From: a virus
Strand: one strand, 5' to 3'
DNA: 21,665 nucleotides
IMG/VR virus record: IMGVR_UViG_3300007760_000102
Coordinates: 1 to 21,665 of that record
Both the position numbers and the translations under genes were made by a program. This document shows positions 14,947-21,665 of this stretch, piece by piece (the first letter of the stretch is position 1; each line of letters begins with the position of its first letter). The notes beneath the pieces are model-generated. The model was not told the origin of the DNA, did not search any database, and was given only the letters and a program-made list of their open reading frames with translations.

Positions 14947-16702
14947 TTACGAGAGAGATAATAGTCTTGATGAATTTAGTAAAAGAACTCTACAAGACAG
15001 GTATATGTTAGATACCGAAAAATCTCCCCAAGAGGCTTTTGCAAGAGCAGCTACTGCTTTTGCTGATGATGAAGAACACGCACAACGAATTTATGACTAT
15101 GCCAGTAAATTATGGTTTATGTTTGCAACTCCCATTCTTTCCAATGGTGGTACACAAAGAGGCCTTCCTATTAGTTGTTTTCTTAATTATGTAGAAGACA
15201 GCAGAGGAGGTATTAGTGAACACTATACAGAGAATGCATGGCTATCTTCCGTTGGAGGAGGGATAGGTGGTACATGGAGTGCAGTTCGTAGTGTAGGTTC
15301 TAAAACAAGTCATGGGAGTGAAAGTACGGGAGTAATCCCGTTTATGAAAGTAGTGGACGCACAAATGTTAGCGTTCAGTCAAGGTGTTACAAGGAGAGGT
15401 AGTTATGCATCATATCTACACATTAGTCACCCAGAGATTGAAGAGTTTCTTGATGTCAGGAAGCCTACTGGCGGTGACATTAACAGAAAATCAACTAATC
15501 TTCATCACGCTGTTGTTATTCCTAACTCTTTCATGGAGTTAATAGATAGAGCAACACAAGAAGATGGATTTGATGATAGCTGGGAATTAATAGACCCACA
15601 TAGTGGGGAAGTGAAAAAGACAGTACAAGCAAAAACATTATGGGTAAAACTGATTCAAAATAGAGTTGAAACAGGAGAACCATACATAATGTTTGAAGAT
15701 ACTGTGAATGAAGCTCTACCAGAGTTTCAAAAAGAATTGGGTTTAAAAGTAAATCATAGCAATCTTTGCTCTGAGATTACTTTACCTACAGATGAAGAAA
15801 GAACGGCAGTATGTTGTCTATCAAGTGTAAACTTGGAGAAATTTGATGAGTGGCAAGATAATGAATTTTTTATCCCAGACTTAGTACGATTTCTAGACAA
15901 TGTATTGACCTACTTCATTGATAATGCTCCAGACTCTCTGGAAAAGGCAAGATTTAGTGCCATGAGAGAAAGAAGTATTGGACTTGGGGCCATGGGCTTC
16001 CACGCATATTTACAAAAGAAAAACATAGCTTTTGAAAGTATGTGGTCTCAAAGTACAAATTATACTATGTTCAGGCATATAAAAGAGCAAGCACAGTTTG
16101 AAACTGAAGAACTTGCTAAAGAAAGAGGAGCGTGTCCTGATGACAAAGGTGGAACAGTACGCAATGCTCATCTTCTGGCTATCGCTCCTAATGCTAGTTC
16201 TAGCATTATCTGTGGTAATACAAGTCCTAGTATTGAGCCTTTCAGAGCTAACGCGTTTACTCAAAAGACTAAGACGGGGAGTTCTCTACTTAAGAACAAG
16301 TATCTTGAACAGTTACTTGAGCAGAAAGGTAGAAACACAGACGAAGTTTGGAAAAGTATTATCACGAATCATGGATCCATTCAACACTTAGAGTTTTTGA
16401 ATGAACATGAGAAAGGAGTATTTGCTACCGCAGTAGAGATAGATCAAAGATGGGTTATACAATTAGCAGCTATGAGGCAGGAATTTATTTGCCAGTCTCA
16501 AAGTTGTAATGTTTTCTTTCCTGCTGATGTGTCAAAACAAGAACTACATAATGTTCATATGATGGCATGGAGAAAGGGAATGAAAACGCTTTACTATTTG
16601 CGTAGTGAAGCAATAAAAAGGGCCGATACAGTATCGGATAAAAAATTAAGAGAGTATATCTTCGACTATGGAGAAGAAGATTGTTTAGCATGTGAGGGAT
16701 AA
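14936..16702 (+). CDS. nrdA: Ribonucleotide reductase class Ia, alpha (large) subunit
   Basis: The 588-residue protein reduces ribonucleoside diphosphates to deoxy forms for phage DNA synthesis. Active-site residues are present: C81 in 'LPISCFLN' (E. coli C225), N276, C278 and E280 in 'SNLCSEIT' (N437, C439, E441), and C293 in 'VCCLSS' (C462). The radical-transfer pair is Y553-Y554 in 'TLYYLRS', and the C-terminal redox pair is C583 and C586 in 'CLACEG'. The N terminus starts almost at the catalytic barrel: the first active-site Cys is about 144 residues nearer the N terminus than in E. coli, so the ATP-cone that senses dATP is absent. The stop overlaps the beta-subunit ATG by 1 base (TAATG). 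Confidence 0.96.
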   Translation: MIIDYERDNSLDEFSKRTLQDRYMLDTEKSPQEAFARAATAFADDEEHAQRIYDYASKLWFMFATPILSNGGTQRGLPISCFLNYVEDSRGGISEHYTENAWLSSVGGGIGGTWSAVRSVGSKTSHGSESTGVIPFMKVVDAQMLAFSQGVTRRGSYASYLHISHPEIEEFLDVRKPTGGDINRKSTNLHHAVVIPNSFMELIDRATQEDGFDDSWELIDPHSGEVKKTVQAKTLWVKLIQNRVETGEPYIMFEDTVNEALPEFQKELGLKVNHSNLCSEITLPTDEERTAVCCLSSVNLEKFDEWQDNEFFIPDLVRFLDNVLTYFIDNAPDSLEKARFSAMRERSIGLGAMGFHAYLQKKNIAFESMWSQSTNYTMFRHIKEQAQFETEELAKERGACPDDKGGTVRNAHLLAIAPNASSSIICGNTSPSIEPFRANAFTQKTKTGSSLLKNKYLEQLLEQKGRNTDEVWKSIITNHGSIQHLEFLNEHEKGVFATAVEIDQRWVIQLAAMRQEFICQSQSCNVFFPADVSKQELHNVHMMAWRKGMKTLYYLRSEAIKRADTVSDKKLREYIFDYGEEDCLACEG

Positions 16703-17664
16703 TGGCAAATTTATTAGAAGAAAGAAATTATTATAAACCTTTTAACTATCCGTGGGCTTTTGAAGCCTACAAGTTACAACAGCAAATGCATTGGCTTCCA
16801 GAGGAAGTAAATCTTGCTGATGATTTAAAGGATTTTAGAGAGAAATTATCAGAGGGTAATAAAAAATTACTTACTCAGATATTTAGATTTTTTACACAAG
16901 CTGATGTAGATGTAGCTAGTGGCTATGCTACTCACTATTTGCCAGTATTTAAACAACCTGAAGTACGAATGATGCTTTCAGCATTTGCTTCTATGGAAGC
17001 AGTACATCAAGAAGCATATGCTTTGCTATTAGATACACTTGGATATGATGAAAGAGAATATAGAATGTTCTCACAGATTCAAACTATGGCAGATAAGCAT
17101 GACTACTTAACAAACTTTAATATGGAAAATCCTTTTGAGATGGCTAAAACATTGGCTGTTTATAGTGGGTTTACGGAAGGAGTACAATTGTTTAGTAGTT
17201 TTGCTATACTCTTAAATTTCCCTAGACATAATCTAATGAAAGGAATGGGACAGATTGTTACATGGAGTATTCGTGACGAATCCCTTCATGTAGAAAGTAT
17301 GAGCAATTTATTTAAGACATTTATAAGGGAGAATCCTTTAGAATGGAATGATAAGTTGAAGTATGAAATCTATTGTGCTGCTGAAAGAGTAGTAGAACTA
17401 GAAGATGCTTTTATTGATACTTGCTTTGAAAATGCAGAAATTCCTGAATTAACAGCAGACGAAGTAAAGGCATATATTAGATATATCGCAGATAGAAGAT
17501 TATTAGGTTTAGGCTTAAAGAATATCTTTCATAGTGATGAAAACCCTTTACCTTGGTTAGATTATATGTTAAATGGTGTTGAGCATACCAACTTTTTTGA
17601 AAATCGTGCTACAGAGTATGCAAGAGGTAGTACAAGTGGAAACTGGAAGGATATATTCAAATGA
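16702..17664 (+). CDS. nrdB: Ribonucleotide reductase class Ia-type, beta (small) subunit
   Basis: The 320-residue protein holds the di-iron centre and tyrosyl radical for the alpha subunit. Ligands by alignment to E. coli NrdB: D68 ('TQADVDV'), E99 and H102 ('SMEAVHQEAY'), E159 ('GFTEGVQ'), E193 and H196 ('RDESLH'). The radical Tyr is Y106, with the E-x2-H-x3-Y spacing of E115-H118-Y122, so this is a tyrosyl-radical enzyme and not a radical-Tyr-less class. It is encoded directly after nrdA with a 1-base overlap and overlaps the following small gene by 4 bases (ATGA). Confidence 0.95.
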   Translation: MANLLEERNYYKPFNYPWAFEAYKLQQQMHWLPEEVNLADDLKDFREKLSEGNKKLLTQIFRFFTQADVDVASGYATHYLPVFKQPEVRMMLSAFASMEAVHQEAYALLLDTLGYDEREYRMFSQIQTMADKHDYLTNFNMENPFEMAKTLAVYSGFTEGVQLFSSFAILLNFPRHNLMKGMGQIVTWSIRDESLHVESMSNLFKTFIRENPLEWNDKLKYEIYCAAERVVELEDAFIDTCFENAEIPELTADEVKAYIRYIADRRLLGLGLKNIFHSDENPLPWLDYMLNGVEHTNFFENRATEYARGSTSGNWKDIFK

Positions 17665-17909
17665 CGGATAATGAAGTTAGAGAAGAACCTGTATTAGTTC
17701 TTAATGATAAGAAATATATTATTTCTGATTTAAGTGATGAAGCTAAGACATTTGTTTTGGAGATTAATTTAGTAGACCAAGAAACTAATCAAGCTAGAAG
17801 AAACTTGGATAGGCTAATTCTTGCTAAAGAAGGCTATACTACTAGACTTCAACAAATTTTGGAAGCTGAACCCGATACAGACGACACAAACGAAGAGCCC
17901 GCTAACTAG
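17661..17909 (+). CDS. Small coiled-coil protein, resembles DUF6447
   Basis: The 82-residue acidic protein has a short beta-strand motif ('LNDKKYIISDLSDEAKTF') followed by a helix with heptad-like pattern ('LVDQETNQARRNLDRLILA') and an acidic tail. The layout, in which a 'Y...dLSdeAK' strand-turn leads into a 'vDqe...r' coiled coil, matches small phage proteins of the DUF6447 type; this is from memory of the family and was not searched. Function unknown. Its stop codon lies inside the terminator stem. Confidence 0.75.
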   Translation: MTDNEVREEPVLVLNDKKYIISDLSDEAKTFVLEINLVDQETNQARRNLDRLILAKEGYTTRLQQILEAEPDTDDTNEEPAN

Positions 17910-17920
17910 CGGGCTTTTTT
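17896..17920 (+). terminator. Rho-independent terminator at the convergent junction
   Basis: AGCCCGCT (17896-17903) pairs with AGCGGGCT (17908-17915) around loop AACT, followed by TTTTTT. It ends the + strand replication/RNR transcript. The stop codon of the small coiled-coil gene (17907-17909) is part of the hairpin, and the T-run also supplies the TAA stop of the - strand gene. In the - direction the stem is followed by a weaker CTCTTCGTTT tail, so it may work partly in both directions. Confidence 0.92.
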
Positions 17921-18185
17921 ATGCGTCTTGTGCTTCTTGATAAGCTGTTTTAACTGATGATGTCCATACTGCATTACATATTGCTTGTACTCTTGCATCT
18001 TCACCTGATATATCTGTATCTCCCCAAGTATCATCTGTTTTAGTGCTTGGTGCTAAGACATGCCTGTGGAAAGTACGAGTCAATTCAACTCCACCTTCTT
18101 TAATAATAGTCGCTGTTCTTACTTGAACACTACCATCTTCAATAGTTTCAATTTTATCTGCTACTGTTGTCTTTGTTATTGCCAT
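17919..18185 (-). CDS. Small unknown protein downstream of tail fibres (88 aa)
   Basis: I do not recognise this protein. AGGAG lies 7 bases before its ATG. It is short and soluble, with 'VRTATIIKEGGVELTRTFHRH' as a beta-hairpin-like core, an insertion with 'TDDTWGDTDISGED', and a C-terminal helix ('ARVQAICNAVW'). Its place right after two tail-fibre genes on the same strand suggests a virion or tail-assembly role, by context only. It is the last gene of the - strand unit and ends at the shared terminator. Confidence 0.75.
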   Translation of the reverse strand: MAITKTTVADKIETIEDGSVQVRTATIIKEGGVELTRTFHRHVLAPSTKTDDTWGDTDISGEDARVQAICNAVWTSSVKTAYQEAQDA

Positions 18186-18227
18186 TTTTTTTCTCCTGTC
18201 CGTGCCTATCTCCGATAGACATAATTG

Positions 18228-19706
18228 TTAAACTGTATAAAATCCATGTATGTGTAGCGCAAATGTTGATGAGTCCATATGAGAATAAGCCCAATACGCT
18301 GTGTTGTTACTCGCATTATAATATAATCCTTCCAGTTGAGAACCATTTGTCCTAAAGTGTGCTTTAGGAGTATTTCCACCTGTATTTGAAGTATCTCCAC
18401 CTAGCGCTATAATTGCTCTTTGTCCTGTAGCACCTGCGTTACTAGCTGTAAATGGTAATCCAGTTATAGTAACGGTTTGACCGGGCAGAGAAGATAGTGT
18501 TACATCTATGTTTGCGTGTATATGAACTATATTTCCAATTTTTGTATATGTAGCAAGATTAATGGTTATTGATGATGTTGTTACTCCGCTATATGTATAA
18601 AAAGCTGGAGTCCAAGTACCTTCTTCATAATCGTCTAAGGCATTGGCTGCTGCTGTGTCTCCGTTAAAAGTTATGCCATTAGCAGTTACTCTTGCCCTTT
18701 CAGTACCACCACACACAAAATTTACTGTACTACCAGTTGGTCTGCTCATGCCTGTAGATGTATCACCTTGAAAAGAATAGGTAGGAGACGATAATGCTCC
18801 TCCTGTTGCTGTAATCGTACCAGTTGCTCCAGCAACTTTTACTTTTTCAGTACCATCAAATTGAACACATAGATCATTTCCTGTAGCACCAATCATTACA
18901 TTCACAGTAGATGAATTATCTCTAAACGAAGCATAACAATCAGCATCAGTACTTTCCCCATAAAAAACCGTATTTTCTGTACCAGAATTTACTGCTAATA
19001 TTTGACCGTCATAACCAGCAGTACCGATACCTACAGATCCATTAGATCTAATACGCATTCTTTCTGCTGAAGTTCCAAATGTCATGACATAATCATCAGA
19101 ATCAAAAAGAAGGTAGCCTCTTTGTGTTCCTCCAGAATCTCTAAAAACTAAACCTAAATTAGCATCTGCAGCTGCACTAGTCAGATTGATATAATTATCT
19201 GCATTACTTTTTATGTATAAATTACCAGTTCCTGCCTCTTCTATATAAGAATTACTGCCATCATGATAAATTTGTAAATCTCCACCACTTGCTGAACCTA
19301 CTTCTATTTTAACATTATCACCTAATATTAAATCACCTGTTAATGTACCACCTGCTAGTGGTAGCCTATTTGATTCTCCTAAGTCACTAACCAATGCTTT
19401 TTTAAGATTGTTTGAGTCTGAGGTATCTCCTATAAGTACATAATCTCCGCTAGCTGCTGTAACTGCTGATAGTCCAGATACAACATTACTATGTAAATGT
19501 CTGGTTTCAATTCCATCTGATACTATTTTTGCTGCTGTTACATTGTTTGCTGCAATCATAGTAGTAGTTATACCACTATCTTGTACTAGTACTCCTGATA
19601 TAGAGTTAGTAGCAATGTGAACTGCTGTGATTGCATTGTCTGCGATAATCGTTCCCGATATCGCATTAGTTGCTATTAATTCTGTTTGTACCTGTGTTCT
19701 AGCCAT
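18228..19706 (-). CDS. Tail fibre / receptor-binding protein
   Basis: The 492-residue protein begins with a repeat-rich segment ('ATNAISGTIIADNAITAVHI', 'ATNSISGVLVQDSGIT', 'IAANNVTAAKIVSDGI') typical of fibrous trimeric tail proteins. It continues with beta-structured blocks common in marine phage fibres: 'GDLQIYHDGSNSYIEEAG', 'RIRSNGSVGIGTAGYDG' and 'DDYEEGTWTP'. The last ~125 residues ('YTKIGNIVHIHANIDV...TVTITGLPF' to 'HIHGFYTV') look like a globular receptor-binding tip. No S74 chaperone is present, unlike its neighbour. It starts one base after the neighbour's stop, with AGAAGGA as ribosome binding site. It would be exposed on the virion and contribute to host recognition. Confidence 0.85.
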   Translation of the reverse strand: MARTQVQTELIATNAISGTIIADNAITAVHIATNSISGVLVQDSGITTTMIAANNVTAAKIVSDGIETRHLHSNVVSGLSAVTAASGDYVLIGDTSDSNNLKKALVSDLGESNRLPLAGGTLTGDLILGDNVKIEVGSASGGDLQIYHDGSNSYIEEAGTGNLYIKSNADNYINLTSAAADANLGLVFRDSGGTQRGYLLFDSDDYVMTFGTSAERMRIRSNGSVGIGTAGYDGQILAVNSGTENTVFYGESTDADCYASFRDNSSTVNVMIGATGNDLCVQFDGTEKVKVAGATGTITATGGALSSPTYSFQGDTSTGMSRPTGSTVNFVCGGTERARVTANGITFNGDTAAANALDDYEEGTWTPAFYTYSGVTTSSITINLATYTKIGNIVHIHANIDVTLSSLPGQTVTITGLPFTASNAGATGQRAIIALGGDTSNTGGNTPKAHFRTNGSQLEGLYYNASNNTAYWAYSHMDSSTFALHIHGFYTV

Positions 19707-19707
19707 A

Positions 19708-21665
19708 TTATCCTTCTAAAGTAGCTATTCTAGCTTCTAGTTCTTGTACTGTTTTTACTAATAAGGGAACTAATTTTGAATGATCTATTCCCTGCAACTC
19801 TGGGTTTCCATCGTCATCTGTAGCATCTTTTTCTCCAGTTATTGCTTCTGGAACAATACTTGATACTTCATGTGCCAAGAAACCATCTTGAAGTGTATTT
19901 GTATCATCTGCTATCCAATTAAATCTAGCAGGTTTTAGTTGCTTGATTCTTGTTGTGGCATCCCATGTGTAGTCTACATTTTCTTTTAATCTATAGTCTG
20001 ATGAAGTTGTATATGATGTATTAGCACTTGAAACTTGTATGTGACCTACATTTGAACCTGAAGAATTTAAATATACCATTGCTTCATAAGTGGTATTGCC
20101 TGGTGGTGAAGTTACTATACAGCCTGTATTAGCATTATAGCCAACACCAGTAATTAGAATCCCTTTAGCACTAGAACCAGTTACCTCTAAAGGATAAGTT
20201 GGACTCGCAGTTTTTATACCAACATTTCCACCTGAAGAAGCATCTATAACTATACCTGCTGTCGCATTGTTTGTTGCAGTTGTAATACATATATCACTTG
20301 AAGCACTACCATCAATAGGCTGCCAGATATTTGGGTGAGCTAATCCTTGCCAAGTTGTGTAGTATTGACCTATTTGAAATGAATAAGTAGCTCCTGATGT
20401 AGTAGACCACCTTGTAGCAACGTCAGTCGCATGATTAATATGTAATGCTACACCTGGACTTGTAGTTCCTATACCAACATTTCCACCAAAACTAGTATTA
20501 TTAGTGCTTTTATCAAACCATACTTGGACATCATCTCTGGCACCAACATCTAATGTTGTGTCTGCTCCTTTATTAATAATGATCAGGTCATCATAGTTAC
20601 CGCTTTCAGAATTATTATTTAAAAAGCCTATACCCCATTTAACATTACTATTAGCATGTCCACCTTGAGAGTAAAATAAAGCTCCATAACCAGCTGCTCC
20701 ACCAGTTGTTGAGTCTGCTTCTATTGTTATACCACCGTCCCAACTACCATCATCAGATTGTACACATAAGTTTCCGTTTCCATGTGCTGTGCCTATTTTT
20801 ACAAGAGGTGTTCCTGCAGAAGAAGCTGAATAAATACGCATTTTTTCAGCATTATTCGTCATAAATGCCATGTAGTTTGTATCATGCTGATAAAGTATTC
20901 TGCCGTATGCAGTTGTTCCGTCTGAATGATTAAAAGCTAAATTACCTTGATGCGTTGAACCTGATTGAATAGTGATACCATCATTAGCATCACCATCTCC
21001 TACTACTAATTTTTGTGCGAATGTATAACCTGTTTGTGAAGTTTGTCCTATAAGTACATCTCCATTTGCAGCAATACGCATAGCTTCATCTAAAGTTTCA
21101 TCATTTTGAGAAGTTTCAAAAACCATATCTGAAGAACTATCACTATCATCAGCTGCAGATCTTACTACTGAAATACGACCACCTACAGATGGGTTAGTTT
21201 CATCATCAGGTACTTTAAATAGTATTGCAGGACCGAGCCCTGCTGCACCATTTGTTCCACCAGCATTTGCATAAGGTACAGCTAAAGTTAAAATATCATG
21301 TGGTGTTGCTTGAGTATCATCAGCAGGATTAGCACTCATTACAATTTTATTAGTTCCCGCGTCTACTTGGAACATATGGGTTGAATCAGCTGATTCAATT
21401 CTGAAGTCTACATCATTACCACTTTCATTAAATACTTGTGCTGCATCTGCATTAAAAGAACTTGCGGCTTCCCAAGCTATATCTGTGCCATCGCTAGTAA
21501 GTACATAATCATTACTACCTATAGCTAGTGCTGTTACATCTGCTGATGAATTTCCTATTAGTATGCTTCCTCGAGCCAAACTAGCCATCTTAGCTAGTGT
21601 TACTGCGTTTGCTCCAATCTTAGCTGCTGTGACTTGTAAATCACCTATATGAGCGGTATCAATTG
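19708..21665 (-). CDS. Tail fibre / neck appendage protein with Peptidase_S74 chaperone, 5' end outside the window
   Basis: The frame stays open to the window end: before the ATG at 21588 the sequence reads on as 'HIGDLQVTAAKIGANAVTLAK', so that ATG is internal and the gene is cut. From 21588, 626 residues remain. The body holds beta-structured fibre repeats ('GNVGIGTTSP', 'GNVGIKTASP', 'NAEKMRIYSASS'). The last ~98 residues (about 19711-20001) are an intramolecular chaperone of the Peptidase_S74 family: 'SDYRLKEN' with S530 and K535 at the five-residue spacing of the endosialidase Ser-Lys pair, then 'LKPARFNW', 'GFLAHEVSSIVPEAI' and a closing coiled coil 'VKTVQELEARIATLEG'. In this family the domain helps trimerise the fibre and then cuts itself off. 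Numbering counts from 21588. Confidence 0.9.
   Translation of the reverse strand, partial: IDTAHIGDLQVTAAKIGANAVTLAKMASLARGSILIGNSSADVTALAIGSNDYVLTSDGTDIAWEAASSFNADAAQVFNESGNDVDFRIESADSTHMFQVDAGTNKIVMSANPADDTQATPHDILTLAVPYANAGGTNGAAGLGPAILFKVPDDETNPSVGGRISVVRSAADDSDSSSDMVFETSQNDETLDEAMRIAANGDVLIGQTSQTGYTFAQKLVVGDGDANDGITIQSGSTHQGNLAFNHSDGTTAYGRILYQHDTNYMAFMTNNAEKMRIYSASSAGTPLVKIGTAHGNGNLCVQSDDGSWDGGITIEADSTTGGAAGYGALFYSQGGHANSNVKWGIGFLNNNSESGNYDDLIIINKGADTTLDVGARDDVQVWFDKSTNNTSFGGNVGIGTTSPGVALHINHATDVATRWSTTSGATYSFQIGQYYTTWQGLAHPNIWQPIDGSASSDICITTATNNATAGIVIDASSGGNVGIKTASPTYPLEVTGSSAKGILITGVGYNANTGCIVTSPPGNTTYEAMVYLNSSGSNVGHIQVSSANTSYTTSSDYRLKENVDYTWDATTRIKQLKPARFNWIADDTNTLQDGFLAHEVSSIVPEAITGEKDATDDDGNPELQGIDHSKLVPLLVKTVQELEARIATLEG

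Noticed and set aside
16098-16391. 97-residue + strand frame inside nrdA
   Set aside because: It is out of frame with conserved nrdA sequence and has no family features.
18206-18218. Small hairpin (5-bp stem) between - strand genes
   Set aside because: Too short and without a T-run to be a terminator; could arise by chance.
18155-18222. 22-codon - strand frame starting at 18222 between the fibre and the 88-residue gene
   Set aside because: It is polar, lacks a ribosome binding site and overlaps the real start of the next gene in another frame; probably chance.
18167-18355. 62-residue + strand frame antisense to the fibre genes
   Set aside because: It runs against two - strand genes with good start signals and shows no motif.

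Overview
The window is part of the genome of a tailed double-stranded DNA bacteriophage (Caudoviricetes), most likely marine. Support for this is a complete phage replication and nucleotide-supply block, dense overlapping genes, AT-rich composition, and tail-fibre genes with sequence features common in marine phages (the fibre segment 'GDLQIYHDGSNSYI', 'DDYEEGTWTP', and a Peptidase_S74 C-terminal chaperone). No terminase, capsid or RNA polymerase gene lies in the window, so the exact lineage and host cannot be fixed.

Layout. Positions 1-702 hold the 3' end of a protein with repeated helix-turn-helix-like units, closed by a rho-independent terminator (718-750). From 768 to 17909 all genes are on the + strand and overlap or abut. 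(1) 768-3724: DnaB-type helicase, a small unknown protein, a ParB-like protein, a 22-codon hydrophobic ORF and a CHC2/TOPRIM primase. (2) 3717-5104: a DNA methyltransferase and a putative PD-(D/E)xK nuclease. (3) 5126-10062: a consensus sigma70-type promoter, a family A DNA polymerase with a possible uracil-DNA-glycosylase-like N-terminal domain, an unknown protein, a second ParB-like protein, a 2OG-Fe(II) oxygenase and an SF2 helicase. (4) 10083-14946: a near-copy of the first promoter, an unknown protein, a gp32-like ssDNA-binding protein, SbcD/gp47 and SbcC/gp46 homologues, two micro-ORFs and a 5'-3' exonuclease. (5) 14936-17909: class Ia ribonucleotide reductase alpha and beta subunits and a small coiled-coil protein. 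A terminator at 17896-17920 overlaps the last stop codon and separates this block from the convergent - strand block (17919-21665) of one small protein and two tail-fibre genes, the outermost cut by the window end.

How the genes fit together: the primase, ring helicase, PolA, SSB and flap exonuclease form a replisome. The gp46/47-like pair and the UvsW-like helicase would process ends and recombination intermediates. NrdA/NrdB supply dNTPs, and the methyltransferase/nuclease pair may modify phage DNA and attack unmodified DNA. The mix is a mosaic: a T7/Pol I-like polymerase with T4-like accessory proteins, and with primase and helicase encoded separately rather than fused as in T7 gp4.

Most notable observations: twin promoters, one apparently giving a leaderless polA mRNA; the methyltransferase-nuclease pair; the N-terminal extension of PolA; two ParB-like proteins; very short hydrophobic ORFs that appear translationally coupled to replication genes; and the HTH-repeat protein. 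All calls come from reading motifs; no database search was run.
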